Source of the DNA: Butyricimonas virosa
GTDB lineage: Bacteria; Bacteroidota; Bacteroidia; Bacteroidales; Marinifilaceae
NCBI RefSeq assembly: GCF_025148635.1
Contig: NZ_CP102269.1
Location: 2,976,001 to 3,040,000, forward strand
Direction of reading: 5' to 3'
DNA: 64,000 nt
In this document: positions 26,162 to 34,796 of the stretch, one piece after another
How the letters are laid out: the number at the start of each line of letters is the position of its first letter
How positions within the stretch are numbered: the first letter of the stretch is position 1
Notes under the pieces: model-generated
The model's input: only the letters and a program-made list of their open reading frames with translations
The model's database searches: none
What the model was told of the DNA's origin: nothing
Program-made: the position numbers and the translations under genes

Positions 26162-27070
26162 ATGGAAAATGACATTATTGAAATCAAACAAGCTGAAATG
26201 CTTGCGGGAATTACCCGGTCAGAAATTGACATTCAGATTGCCACGGCGAAGCAATATCCCCGTGACCTGAATACAGTCTTGAACAAAATCGCCACCTATG
26301 CCACAATGGATAGGGAAACGGCAGAAGACTGCTTCTATGTTCTCAGAAGAAAGGACGCAAACGGTAATGACAACACCATTGAAGGGCTTTCAATCCGTAT
26401 GGCAGAAATTATCGCAGGGGCTTGGGGAAACCTGAGAGTTCAGACCCGTATAATCGGGAATGACGGGCGTAAAATCACGGCTCAGGCTGTCTGCCATGAC
26501 CTTGAAACAAACTACGCCGTATGCAAGACCGTTGACCGCCGGATAACAACGAAAACGGGCAAAACATACAGTGACGATATGCAGGTTGTGACAGGCAACG
26601 CTGCCTCTTCAATCGCTTTCAGAAATGCAGTCTTGGCGGTCATACCGAAAGCCGTTACAAAACGTGTCATCAATGAAGTTAAAAAGGTTGCGCTCGGTCA
26701 GGCGATTGACGTTGAGACATCACGCAAGAACTGTTTGGCAAACTTCGCAAAAGCGGGTGTGACGGAAGCCATGATTTGCCAATATCTCGGTATCAAGACT
26801 ATCGCAGACATAGACAAAGAACGTCTGTTTGAACTGAGAGCCACTTGGAACGCAATCAAAGAGGGAACGACAACCGTTCAGGAAACCTTTGTCAAACCAC
26901 AACTTGAAGCCAAAGCACAAGAAGAAGCCAATAAAAAGACCGCTTCGGCGGCTGACAAGGCGGCAGCGGCTATCGCACAAGCAACGGGAGAAATACCCGC
27001 CAACGTTGACCCTGAAACGGGTGAAATCAAAGAAGAAAAGTCAAAGAAAACATCAACATCTAAAAAGTAA
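26162..27070 (+). CDS. Conserved phage protein, candidate single-strand annealing protein
   Basis: 302 residues. Central block IEGLSIRMAEIIAGAWGNLR, DDMQVVTGNAASSIAFRNAV and VIPKAVTKRVINEVKK, then an Ala/Glu/Lys-rich tail. I know the pattern from phage early regions but cannot name a domain with confidence. A YqaJ exonuclease is encoded two genes downstream; such exonucleases work with single-strand annealing proteins, so this is the best candidate partner. It immediately precedes the early DGR target. Confidence 0.5.
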   Translation: MENDIIEIKQAEMLAGITRSEIDIQIATAKQYPRDLNTVLNKIATYATMDRETAEDCFYVLRRKDANGNDNTIEGLSIRMAEIIAGAWGNLRVQTRIIGNDGRKITAQAVCHDLETNYAVCKTVDRRITTKTGKTYSDDMQVVTGNAASSIAFRNAVLAVIPKAVTKRVINEVKKVALGQAIDVETSRKNCLANFAKAGVTEAMICQYLGIKTIADIDKERLFELRATWNAIKEGTTTVQETFVKPQLEAKAQEEANKKTASAADKAAAAIAQATGEIPANVDPETGEIKEEKSKKTSTSKK

Positions 27071-27076
27071 AACATT

Positions 27077-27685
27077 ATGAAAGAAGTAATTGAAGTCAAA
27101 AGAGACGATTTGCGGGAACTTTATCAGGTATTAACCAATTACCCGGCAATTTCAAAAGAACAGGTTCAGAACGAAATGCACAAGGTTTTCGGGGAAGATA
27201 CATTCAAACCCAAAGACATCATGGAGCGTGTAAAGACCTTTGAAGACGCTTGCCGTGAACTTGGGGAAGAACACCCATTTGTAAGGTCATATAACGGTTA
27301 TACAAACAACATCCACGAAAACAATAAAAACGATACGGACATACTTGCATACCTCAAACTCCGTATCATCTGCGCCGCCTTGAACGAGGGCTGGGAGCCT
27401 CAATTCACAGAGGACGAATGGCGTTATTATCCTTGGTTTTGGCTCTATACTCAGAAAGAAATCAATGACATGGATGAAGACGAAAAAACAGACCGCCGCT
27501 TAATGTCAACAGGCGAATATCAAACAGGTCATGCGGGTCTCGCTTGTGCGACTTCGGATAACGCCCCCTCGACTGCGAATGCGTCTGTCGGTTCTCGCCT
27601 TTGCTTAAAGAGCGACACGCTCGCCGTTTACTGCGGGAAACAGTTCATCAACATCTGGGCAGACTTCTGTCTTATCCGCAAGTGA
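27077..27685 (+). CDS. Early phage protein with a DGR variable repeat (second DGR target)
   Basis: 202 residues, no signal peptide or membrane helix. A helical N-terminal part (1-95) is followed by an aromatic block (YYPWFWLYTQKE) and a C-terminal domain holding the variable repeat (HAGLACATSDNAPSTANASV, about residues 152-171) and ending VYCGKQFINIWADFCLIRK. The variable segment encodes the same scaffold (AGLA, PS, GSRLC) as the tail adhesin at 61126. A C-type-lectin-like fold is inferred from this. Flanking genes are for DNA recombination, so the protein probably works inside the cell, which is unusual for a hypervariable protein. Confidence 0.85.
   Translation: MKEVIEVKRDDLRELYQVLTNYPAISKEQVQNEMHKVFGEDTFKPKDIMERVKTFEDACRELGEEHPFVRSYNGYTNNIHENNKNDTDILAYLKLRIICAALNEGWEPQFTEDEWRYYPWFWLYTQKEINDMDEDEKTDRRLMSTGEYQTGHAGLACATSDNAPSTANASVGSRLCLKSDTLAVYCGKQFINIWADFCLIRK
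27530..27606 (+). repeat. DGR variable repeat VR2
   Basis: 77 bases aligned without gaps to TR positions 63075-63151. There are 13 differences, every one at a TR adenine. Homology stops sharply on both sides, so VR2 covers only the 3' two thirds of the TR. Confidence 0.9.
27610..27622 (+). promoter_or_regulatory. Hairpin directly downstream of VR2
   Basis: GAGCG-ACA-CGCTC: 5-bp stem, 3-base loop, 3 bases after the VR2 end. A hairpin of the same size follows VR1. In the Bordetella phage DGR a hairpin/cruciform downstream of VR aids target recognition. Confidence 0.65.
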
Positions 27686-27723
27686 GTAACAACAAATGTT
27701 TAACATTCAAATATCAACAGTTT

Positions 27724-28035
27724 ATGGAAACTAAAAATAACAGCGAATTTTTATCAAAAGTCAACGCTTTTCAAGAAGAAGCGCAAGAGTTCATCAAAAA
27801 GTCTGATAAGAGACATGCCGTAATTATCATTGCCTCTGAACCTGACGAAAACGGGGAAGGCTCATGTCAAACCGGGTCTATCATGGGAAATGAAGAAGAA
27901 GCCGTTCATGCTTTAGTCGGGTTTATAAGACAACCCCAAGGACGTGAGTTGTTAAAGAGAGCTGCTTCTCTAAGTATGCTTGATTCTTTAATGAAATCAG
28001 TATTAAACGCAAAAGAACGGGAGGAAAGAAAATGA
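27724..28035 (+). CDS. Phage protein, unknown, upstream of the YqaJ nuclease
   Basis: 103 residues from the ATG at 27724. Helical ends enclose a beta part (KRHAVIIIASEPDENGEGS). Its stop overlaps the YqaJ start (ATGA), suggesting coupled translation. Pattern similar to small phage proteins co-transcribed with recombination genes; no family named. Confidence 0.6.
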   Translation: METKNNSEFLSKVNAFQEEAQEFIKKSDKRHAVIIIASEPDENGEGSCQTGSIMGNEEEAVHALVGFIRQPQGRELLKRAASLSMLDSLMKSVLNAKEREERK

Positions 28036-28973
28036 GCTACACGATTATCAGACCGAAAGACCGTAACGAATGGCTTGAACACAGAAAGTCAGGTATCGGG
28101 AGCAGTGAGGTTGCAACCATTCTCGGGTTGAACCCGTGGGAAACCCCTTATCAGCTTTGGAGACGCAAGGTTGGTCTTGATGAACCTAAAACAGAGACCT
28201 TTGCTATGAAAGCGGGTCATTATCTTGAAGACGCTGTTGCGCAATTTTGGCATGACGATACGGGACGTGAAATAATCAAGTCATCAGCCGGAGACTGGCT
28301 GATAAGAAACAATGAACGCCCCTATCTTCAGGTCAGCCCTGACCGTACATATTGGCTCGCAGGAGAAAAGAAGAACGCTTCAAACAAAGGTGTTTTGGAA
28401 TGCAAGACCACCCAAATGAAAATTTCCTCTGACGATCTGCCGAAGCATTGGTTCTGTCAGGTTCAATATCAACTCGGGGTTGCAGAATTGAAAGAGGGCA
28501 GTTTGGCTTGGCTCTGTTCAGGACGTGAGTTTGGCTATAAAGACCTGTCTTTTGTTCCTGACTTCTACGCATGGATAGTTGAAGAAGTTGAAAAGTTTTG
28601 GCGTGACAACATTCAAGGGAAGAAAGAACCCGAAGCGACATCGGTTCAAGACATTCTGCTGAAATTCAACCGTCACACGGACGGGAAAATCGTTGAAGTG
28701 AATGACGCTATTTTCTCAGACTATCAAAAGTTGAAAGAAGTCAAGAAAGAGATGGATAAACTTGATGAAATCAAGACAGAGTTGGAAGAACGCATTAAAC
28801 TCGGCTTCGGAGACGCAGAGGCTATCAGCTACGGAGGTCAGACGCTCGCCACATGGAAAGCCCCCAAGCCGTCAATGAAGTTTGACGACAAGGCTTTCAA
28901 AGCCGCACACCCTGAAATGGTTTCCGAGTTCTCAAGGGAGGTTCAGGGGGCACGCCGCTTCCTGTTAAAATAA
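28032..28973 (+). CDS. YqaJ-family phage recombination exonuclease
   Basis: 313 residues. YqaJ motifs in order: RKSGIGSSEVATILGLNPW, the acidic GHYLEDAV, Asp in QVSPDRTYW, and LECKTTQMK (ExK) followed by HWFCQVQYQL. These form the PD-(D/E)XK nuclease core of lambda-exonuclease-like enzymes that resect DNA ends for annealing. The C-terminal part is helical (KEVKKEMDKLDEIKTELEER). Probably works with a phage annealing protein, maybe the one at 26162. Confidence 0.9.
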   Translation: MSYTIIRPKDRNEWLEHRKSGIGSSEVATILGLNPWETPYQLWRRKVGLDEPKTETFAMKAGHYLEDAVAQFWHDDTGREIIKSSAGDWLIRNNERPYLQVSPDRTYWLAGEKKNASNKGVLECKTTQMKISSDDLPKHWFCQVQYQLGVAELKEGSLAWLCSGREFGYKDLSFVPDFYAWIVEEVEKFWRDNIQGKKEPEATSVQDILLKFNRHTDGKIVEVNDAIFSDYQKLKEVKKEMDKLDEIKTELEERIKLGFGDAEAISYGGQTLATWKAPKPSMKFDDKAFKAAHPEMVSEFSREVQGARRFLLK

Positions 28974-29004
28974 GGTTCAATCAACAAAGAAATGTCAGAC
29001 GGTT

Positions 29005-29214
29005 ATGTATATCATTTCAAATAAGCAAATGGAAAATATAATCAGCTATATCGAAGCATGGAAAGACGGGGTTCAGGTTGAAGAAAAGGACACCCGGACT
29101 TATAACAAGGTTCGCCTCGCAAATATCCTTGTGAAGAAACTGAAAGCGAAACAGCCGCTTTCAAAGCCTGAACTTTCTGAGAGCCTTAAAAAAAATCTTC
29201 GTGATTTGAAGTGA
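29005..29214 (+). CDS. Small phage protein, unknown
   Basis: 69 residues, charged and helical (NIISYIEAWKDGVQVEEKDT). The operator at 29211-29229 overlaps its last codons. No family recognised. Confidence 0.5.
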   Translation: MYIISNKQMENIISYIEAWKDGVQVEEKDTRTYNKVRLANILVKKLKAKQPLSKPELSESLKKNLRDLK

Positions 29215-29238
29215 GTACAATGTAATCACTTATCTTTG
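29211..29238 (+). promoter_or_regulatory. Phage promoter with 19-bp operator (site A)
   Basis: Operator GTGAGTACAATGTAATCAC (29211-29229), one mismatch from the palindrome GTGATTACAnTGTAATCAC, lies directly before a TATCTTTG -7 box (29231-29238). A protein bound there would cover the -33 region of the promoter that serves the helicase operon. Confidence 0.65.
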
Positions 29239-29249
29239 CAATAGCCGAA

Positions 29250-29372
29250 ATGAAAAGACAGTTAAACAACGATATAAACTCCGTACACGGGTTGGATATC
29301 CGAAAGGTTTTCAAACGCTTGCTGTTATGCGTGGTTAGCCCTAAATACGGAGTTTCATTCTCTCAAATATGA
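29250..29372 (+). CDS. Short phage ORF before the helicase, near-leaderless
   Basis: 40 codons starting 12 bases after the -7 box, so the transcript would have almost no leader. The stop overlaps the helicase start (ATGA). The same stretch holds a 10-base inverted repeat (AAACTCCGTA at 29276-29285, TACGGAGTTT at 29346-29355), so it could instead be a structured leader. Product unknown. Confidence 0.4.
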   Translation: MKRQLNNDINSVHGLDIRKVFKRLLLCVVSPKYGVSFSQI

Positions 29373-30745
29373 TAACACTCAGAGAAAACCAAACAGAGCC
29401 GATAAACAAGGCTATTCATTTCTTCACGGAAAAGAAACCGAAGCCGAGTTTGATTGTTCTCCCGACAGCTTGGGGGAAATCAATACTGACGGCTTTTGTC
29501 GCGAAGAACAGCAACGATAAAATGATTGTTCTTCAACCCTCAAAAGAGTTGCTCGAACAGAACTATTTGAAATATTGCTCACTGTGTGGGGATTTCGCTT
29601 TGAATGCGGGCATTTACAGCGCGAGTTTCGGGCGAAAGGACATCGCACAAATAACTTACGCCACGATAGGCTCAATCAAGAGCCTTGGGGCTAAATTCAA
29701 GTCTCTTGGATTTACAAAGATGTTGATTGATGAAGCGCACCTTTATCCTCGTGAGGCTGACAGTATGCTCGGGCGTTTCCTGAAAGAAAGCGGGATAACA
29801 CACGTCCTCGGAATCACGGCTACCCCCGTGAAGCTGCAAACGAACCGGGATAAGGACGGGCAGAACTTTTCAAAACTTGTCATGCTGACCTCCCGTTCAA
29901 AGAAAGGCAACTTCTTCAAAGACATCATTCATGTCGGGCAGGTGGCTGAAATGGTTCGCCTCGGCTTTTGGTCTCCGCTTCAATATGAGACAGCGGGATT
30001 CGACAGCAGTCTTCTTGTCTTCAACAGTTCAAAATCTGAATACACGGAAGAAAGCGTTCAGCGGGCGTATGATGCGTACGGAGGATCTGAACAGATTGTT
30101 CAAGCCCTTGACAGACATTCAGACCGCCGCCATATTCTTGTCTTCGTTCCCTCTGTTGAGGACGCTATAACACTTTCAAAGAAATACCCAAACTCAGCCG
30201 TGATTTACGGGGAAATGGATAAGACGGAACGTTCTCAGGTCATCACACGTTTCAAGGCGGGCGAAATACGGGTCATATTTAACGTCAGAGTGCTTTCGAC
30301 AGGCTTTGACTATACAGGTATCGACTGCATCGTTTTAGGCGTTTCTACGGCTTCTATCGCCTTGTATTATCAGATTATCGGACGTGCGACACGTATTGAC
30401 CCCGAGAAAACGGACGCTTTGATTGTTGACCTCGGCGGCAATGTTGAACGTTTCGGGCGTGTTGAAGACATCACGTTTGAGCAGGGTAAAATGTGGCGAA
30501 TGTTCGGAACGGGCGGGCGGCTTCTGTCAGGCATACCCATTTCGGACATCGGTCATTACACCCGTGAAGACACACGGGCGATAGACGCTCGGGCAGAATC
30601 CCCGATTGAAATCATGCCTTTCGGCAAATATAAGGGGAACAGAATAGCGGACATTCCCCTTGATTACCGTCAATGGATGATACGCTCCTTTGAATGGAAC
30701 GCAAGGAACGAGAAACTCCGCAAATCAATTCTTACAACCCTATAA
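29369..30745 (+). CDS. SF2 DEAH-box helicase with DUF3820-like tail
   Basis: 458 residues. Walker A LPTAWGKS, motif II DEAH, motif III ITATP, a C-terminal RecA domain with RVLSTGFDYTGIDCIVLG and motif VI QIIGRATR. The last 50 residues (IEIMPFGKYKGNRIADIPLD) match the DUF3820 pattern seen in phage replication proteins. This resembles UvsW-type helicases that remodel forks or recombination intermediates. It heads the replication operon with the DUF4373 and primase-helicase genes. Confidence 0.88.
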   Translation: MITLRENQTEPINKAIHFFTEKKPKPSLIVLPTAWGKSILTAFVAKNSNDKMIVLQPSKELLEQNYLKYCSLCGDFALNAGIYSASFGRKDIAQITYATIGSIKSLGAKFKSLGFTKMLIDEAHLYPREADSMLGRFLKESGITHVLGITATPVKLQTNRDKDGQNFSKLVMLTSRSKKGNFFKDIIHVGQVAEMVRLGFWSPLQYETAGFDSSLLVFNSSKSEYTEESVQRAYDAYGGSEQIVQALDRHSDRRHILVFVPSVEDAITLSKKYPNSAVIYGEMDKTERSQVITRFKAGEIRVIFNVRVLSTGFDYTGIDCIVLGVSTASIALYYQIIGRATRIDPEKTDALIVDLGGNVERFGRVEDITFEQGKMWRMFGTGGRLLSGIPISDIGHYTREDTRAIDARAESPIEIMPFGKYKGNRIADIPLDYRQWMIRSFEWNARNEKLRKSILTTL

Positions 30746-30757
30746 ATCCATCAGGCT

Positions 30758-31726
30758 ATGGCAAGACCGAAAAAACAAACCGTTGATTATTTCCCGCACT
30801 TCGTCAAGGGCGGGCGCACGATTTTCATCCTTGAAAACAAGTTCGGGAATGACGGATATGCGTTTTGGTTCAAACTCCTTGAAATTCTCGGGGAAAGTGA
30901 GGGGCATTTCTATGATTGTTCAAACGCTTCAAATTGGGAGTATCTTCTTGCCAAAACACGTGTCACAGAGGAAAAGGCGAAAGACATTATCAACGTCTTG
31001 ATAAATCTAAACAAAATTGACATTGAGCTATGGAACGAACATCGTGTTTTATGGATTGCGAATTTTGTCAGAAACCTTTCAGATGTTTACAGAACCCGTA
31101 ACACCAACCTCCCGTCAAAACCCTGTTTTGAAGACAAGAAACAGCCTGAACAGAAAGTTTCTTCCGAGAAAACACAGGATGAAGAACGGTTTTCTGCGCA
31201 AGAAACCCCTAAAGGAGAGGAAAGTAAAGAAAAGGAGAGCAAAGAAAAATATCCTTATCAGGATATATGCGCCTTGTGGAACTCAATCTGTGTTTCTCTG
31301 CCGAAAGTTCAAAAACTCAATGACAACAGGCGAGCAAAAATAAAATGCCGCTGTGACGAATGGGGCAAAAGCCGTGAGACTTGGATACAGACCGCAGAAG
31401 ACATCTTCAAGCGTGTTCAGGCATCCGACTTCCTGACCGGGCGGCAATCCAACAAAAGGGCGTGGACGGCGACATTCGATTGGATTTTTGAGAACGGTTC
31501 AAACTGGATAAAGGTTCAGGAGGGCAACTACGACAACGATAAAGGCAGCGGCGTTCAGAACGGTTCAAAAGTCACAAAGGTTCAACTCGGTGTCGGCGAG
31601 TTCTATGACAACTCAGGGCGAAGGACATACGGTTCAGGCAAGGCGATAATACCTCCGACAGCCCCACCCCGCCCGTCTGATAGACACGCTTGGGATTCAT
31701 CATCAAACACTTGGATTTTATTATGA
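30758..31726 (+). CDS. DUF4373 replisome-organiser-like protein
   Basis: 322 residues. N-terminal winged-helix-type domain (DYFPHFVKGGRTIFILENKF, GNDGYAFWFKLLEILGE) is the DUF4373 (Lin1244/Lin1753) pattern of phage and plasmid replication starters. A low-complexity KE-rich linker follows (about residues 120-170), then a DnaD-like helical C-terminus (SDFLTGRQSNKRAWTATFDW). The linker coding region contains two iteron-like GTTTTCT..AGAAAAC repeats, so the origin may lie inside the gene. It overlaps the primase-helicase start by 4 bases. Confidence 0.75.
   Translation: MARPKKQTVDYFPHFVKGGRTIFILENKFGNDGYAFWFKLLEILGESEGHFYDCSNASNWEYLLAKTRVTEEKAKDIINVLINLNKIDIELWNEHRVLWIANFVRNLSDVYRTRNTNLPSKPCFEDKKQPEQKVSSEKTQDEERFSAQETPKGEESKEKESKEKYPYQDICALWNSICVSLPKVQKLNDNRRAKIKCRCDEWGKSRETWIQTAEDIFKRVQASDFLTGRQSNKRAWTATFDWIFENGSNWIKVQEGNYDNDKGSGVQNGSKVTKVQLGVGEFYDNSGRRTYGSGKAIIPPTAPPRPSDRHAWDSSSNTWILL
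31157..31209. repeat. Two iteron-like repeats inside the DUF4373 gene
   Basis: GTTTCTTCCGAGAAAAC (31157-31173) and GTTTTCTGCGCAAGAAACCC (31189-31208). The second, plus about 25 following bases, has a near copy on the opposite strand at 46705-46744, where five more such units lie. Placing iterons inside the replication-starter gene recalls lambda O. Confidence 0.5.
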
Positions 31727-33546
31727 GCATAAATTGGGAAAAATACGGGATAAAAGCCCCCTACGGGCGTTCAGGAAACAGAAAGGTTTTCTGCCCACAA
31801 TGCCATGACCAGCGTCACGACAAACGTGACAAAAGTCTTTCTATCAACCTTGAAACAGGCGAGTTCAACTGTCATTACTGCGGCTTCTCGGGCTGTGCAG
31901 CGGAAAAAGAGCCTTGGGAAAAAGAAGACCGCCCGTGGCGCAACGCCGCCCCCATACGCCGCGAGAAACCCGTTTACAAGAAACCCGCCCCACGTCAGGA
32001 CTGTTCTTCAATCTCAGGGAAAGCCCTTGAATGGTTCAAGGGACGGGGTATCAGCGAAAAGACCCTGACGGCGATGAAAGTAACCGAGGGGCTTGAATGG
32101 ATGCCACAGAAGAACGGCAAAGCGAATACGGTTCAGTTCAACTACTACCATAACGGGGAACTTGTCAACACGAAATTTAGAACGGGAGACAAATGTTTCA
32201 AACTCTGTTCAGGCGCAGAACTTCTCCCATACGGGATTGACAACATCAAAGGTACGAAAGAATGTATCATCACAGAGGGCGAAATGGACGCTCTGTCATT
32301 CTTTGAATGCGGACGGACAGATGTTGTGAGCGTTCCGAACGGGGCTAACTCAAACCTTGACTACCTTGATGATTATCTCGAAGAATACTTTGATGACAAA
32401 GAGACAATATACATCGCATCCGACACGGACACGAAAGGCGTTGTTCTGAAAGAAGAACTGATAAGGCGTTTCGGGGCTGAACGTTGCCGGATAATTGAAT
32501 ACGGGGACGGATGCAAGGACGCTAACGAACACCTGCAGAAGTACGGGCGTGAAAGTCTTCTGAAATGTATCGCTGACGCTCCCGAGATAAAGATTGAGGG
32601 CGTTTTCACGCTGTCAGACTTTGAACAATCCCTTGACGCTCTGTTTGAGCATGGCTTGCAGAAAGGGGTAACAATCGGGCATGACAACTTCGACCGATTG
32701 TGTTCTTTTGAAACAAAGCGTCTGTGTATCATCACGGGCGTTCCGAGTTCGGGTAAGTCTGAATTTATTGACGAAATTGCAGAACGATTGAATATCCGCT
32801 ACGGCTGGCGTTTCGCTTATTTCAGCCCGGAGAACGCCCCGCTGGAATATCACGCCTCAAAACTGATTGAGAAGTTCACGGGCAAACAGTTTGACAAAGA
32901 ACACTTGACCTACGGGGAGTACAAACAAGTGAAACAACACCTTGAAACAAATTTCTTCTTCATATCCCCGAAAAGCGATTTCAGGGTTGACGCTATTCTC
33001 GAAAGGGCGAAATTCCTTGTCAGACGCAAGGGGATTAAAGTTCTCGTTATTGACCCATATAACAGGCTTGAAGATGAAAGCGAGGGCAAGAACGAGACTA
33101 AATACATATCAAGGCTGCTTGACAAACTGACAAACTTCGCACAGCAGCACGATGTGTTGGTTATCCTTATGGCGCACCCAACAAAGATGCAGAAGAACAA
33201 AGACGGCGAGCCTGAGATACCGACACTTTATGACATCAGCGGCTCGGCTAACTTCTACAACAAGGCTGATTTCGGTATTGTCGTTCACAGAAACCGACTT
33301 GAAAACACGGTTGAAATCTACGTGAAGAAAGTGAAGTTCAGACACCTCGGAGAGTGCGGAATGGCTCTGTTCAAATATAACCTGAACAACGGGCGTTACA
33401 GCCCCTTTGTCAACGGCACAGAACCCGTTTGGGATAACAGCAACCATTTACAGGAAGAAATCAAACGGCGTGAACAGGAAGCCTTTGAAGCCTCTCAATT
33501 CAATTGGGATGACTTTCAGCCCTCCGATGAAGAATGCCCGTTTTAA
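31723..33546 (+). CDS. Bifunctional primase-helicase (T7 gp4/Twinkle-like)
   Basis: 607 residues from the ATG at 31723. N-terminal zinc finger (CPQCHDQRHDKRD, then CHYCGFSGC), TOPRIM primase region (CIITEGEMDALSFFECG; ASDTDTKG), then a DnaB-like hexameric helicase (Walker A GVPSSGKSE, VLVIDPYNR, LVILMAHPTKMQ, and FYNKADFGIVVHRN). It ends in acidic DEECPF, like polymerase- or SSB-interacting tails. It primes and unwinds at the phage fork. Confidence 0.93.
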   Translation: MSINWEKYGIKAPYGRSGNRKVFCPQCHDQRHDKRDKSLSINLETGEFNCHYCGFSGCAAEKEPWEKEDRPWRNAAPIRREKPVYKKPAPRQDCSSISGKALEWFKGRGISEKTLTAMKVTEGLEWMPQKNGKANTVQFNYYHNGELVNTKFRTGDKCFKLCSGAELLPYGIDNIKGTKECIITEGEMDALSFFECGRTDVVSVPNGANSNLDYLDDYLEEYFDDKETIYIASDTDTKGVVLKEELIRRFGAERCRIIEYGDGCKDANEHLQKYGRESLLKCIADAPEIKIEGVFTLSDFEQSLDALFEHGLQKGVTIGHDNFDRLCSFETKRLCIITGVPSSGKSEFIDEIAERLNIRYGWRFAYFSPENAPLEYHASKLIEKFTGKQFDKEHLTYGEYKQVKQHLETNFFFISPKSDFRVDAILERAKFLVRRKGIKVLVIDPYNRLEDESEGKNETKYISRLLDKLTNFAQQHDVLVILMAHPTKMQKNKDGEPEIPTLYDISGSANFYNKADFGIVVHRNRLENTVEIYVKKVKFRHLGECGMALFKYNLNNGRYSPFVNGTEPVWDNSNHLQEEIKRREQEAFEASQFNWDDFQPSDEECPF

Positions 33547-33566
33547 CCATTTAACAGAAAATAGAT

Positions 33567-34133
33567 ATGAAAACGTATGTAATCACACTCTCACAGGTTT
33601 TCCCGACATGGCACAAGCGAGCGGGAGAACCGACAAAATTCAGAGCAGCTTTCCTAAGCGGACAGACCTGTTCAAAATGCAAGAAACGTAACCATGCCAT
33701 GTGTACGAGCGAATGTTTCTCAGGCTTGAAAATACACACCATACGGGCAAACTATCCACTATGGCTGAAACGCATCACAGAGGTTCAACAAGGCAAGGCA
33801 GTTCTCTCTGTCAGACAATGGTCGGGAAAACAATACAGAAGCCCACAAATTGAAATAACAAGACTGACTGTGAAACACGGTGTTGGTATTCAGAAAGTGG
33901 TATTTTATAGAACTGAGTGGTATGATGATGACAACAAATGCCATTATTGCTATGATGTTACATTGGATAACGACAAAGGAATAAACATTGATGATATTGC
34001 TCGCAATGATGGTTTAAATCCTATTGATTTTATTGAATGGTTTGACAGGGATATATGTAAGCAAAAGTTAGATGATGATGGTAGAGTTCATAAAGAACTT
34101 GCAATTATTCACTTCACTAAATTCCGGTATTGA
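33567..34133 (+). CDS. Phage protein with ASCH/PUA-like core, unknown
   Basis: 188 residues. The segment IHTIRANYPLWLKRITEVQQ, GKAVLSVRQWSGKQYRSPQ resembles ASCH-like small RNA- or nucleotide-binding domains. An N-terminal Cys cluster (CSKCKKRNHAMCTSEC) may bind zinc. A C-terminal half with ILGL-free beta structure and DPIDFIEWF-like end follows (NPIDFIEWFDRD). The assignment is from pattern only. Confidence 0.5.
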   Translation: MKTYVITLSQVFPTWHKRAGEPTKFRAAFLSGQTCSKCKKRNHAMCTSECFSGLKIHTIRANYPLWLKRITEVQQGKAVLSVRQWSGKQYRSPQIEITRLTVKHGVGIQKVVFYRTEWYDDDNKCHYCYDVTLDNDKGINIDDIARNDGLNPIDFIEWFDRDICKQKLDDDGRVHKELAIIHFTKFRY

Positions 34134-34134
34134 C

Positions 34135-34320
34135 ATGAAGCCGAAAGAATTTTTTGACGCTGTTGTCCGAATGAGAGAAAAGCAGCAAGAATACTTCAAA
34201 ACAAAGACAAGTTCAGCCCTGACAGAAAGCAAGAGACTTGAACGGGTCATTGATGACGAAATAGAAAGAGTTCAAAGAATTATTCACGAAAAACAGAATC
34301 CGAAGTTATGGCAAGATTAG
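34135..34320 (+). CDS. Small helical phage protein
   Basis: 61 residues from the ATG at 34135; strongly helical and charged (VVRMREKQQEYFKTKTSSAL). It overlaps the next gene by 13 bases. Function unknown. Confidence 0.55.
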   Translation: MKPKEFFDAVVRMREKQQEYFKTKTSSALTESKRLERVIDDEIERVQRIIHEKQNPKLWQD

Positions 34321-34541
34321 ACATTGAAAGACAAAAACGGCTTGAACCGACACGCATTGAATATGCTGTCAGCCGTATTCAGGAAATCGGCTTTGAGATT
34401 GTTCAGCGTGACAACACTCAGATACAGTTCATTCACAAAGGGCAAACAGTGACGTTCTTCCCGTACAGCGGATGGGCAACAGGAAAAAGCATAAAGGACG
34501 GGCGGGGTCTTGAAAGACTTCTTAAACAGTTGAGACCATGA
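34308..34541 (+). CDS. Small conserved-type phage protein
   Basis: 77 residues with an alpha-beta-beta-alpha look: AVSRIQEIGFEIVQRDNTQI, QFIHKGQTVTFFPYSGWATG, then GRGLERLLKQL. The last part is common in small phage proteins of unknown role. Overlaps the following gene by 4 bases. Confidence 0.6.
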   Translation: MARLDIERQKRLEPTRIEYAVSRIQEIGFEIVQRDNTQIQFIHKGQTVTFFPYSGWATGKSIKDGRGLERLLKQLRP

Positions 34542-34783
34542 GACCGAAAGGAAACGGCTTGATACCGCTTCACGATGAAAAGCGAGAAGAACGGGGCTTA
34601 TTCTGTATAAAGCTGGTTCAGTTTCTGAACACAGAAGCCGAAATGGGAACAGATGAATACAAGCGGCTTTGGGATGAAAGGTTCTCAGCCGCTAAGAGTG
34701 GTTCATGCTTTTATAGAAACCGCTGCCCGATATATGAAAGAACGGTCAAGAACAGACCTGTACAACTGAATTTATTCACTTAA
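34538..34783 (+). CDS. Small phage protein, unknown
   Basis: 81 residues with two cysteines near the C-terminus (CFYRNRCPIYERT) and the ending VQLNLFT. The LNLF-type tail resembles clamp- or partner-binding peptides, but this is speculation. No family recognised. Confidence 0.5.
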   Translation: MRPKGNGLIPLHDEKREERGLFCIKLVQFLNTEAEMGTDEYKRLWDERFSAAKSGSCFYRNRCPIYERTVKNRPVQLNLFT

Positions 34784-34796
34784 AAAATAACGAAAA

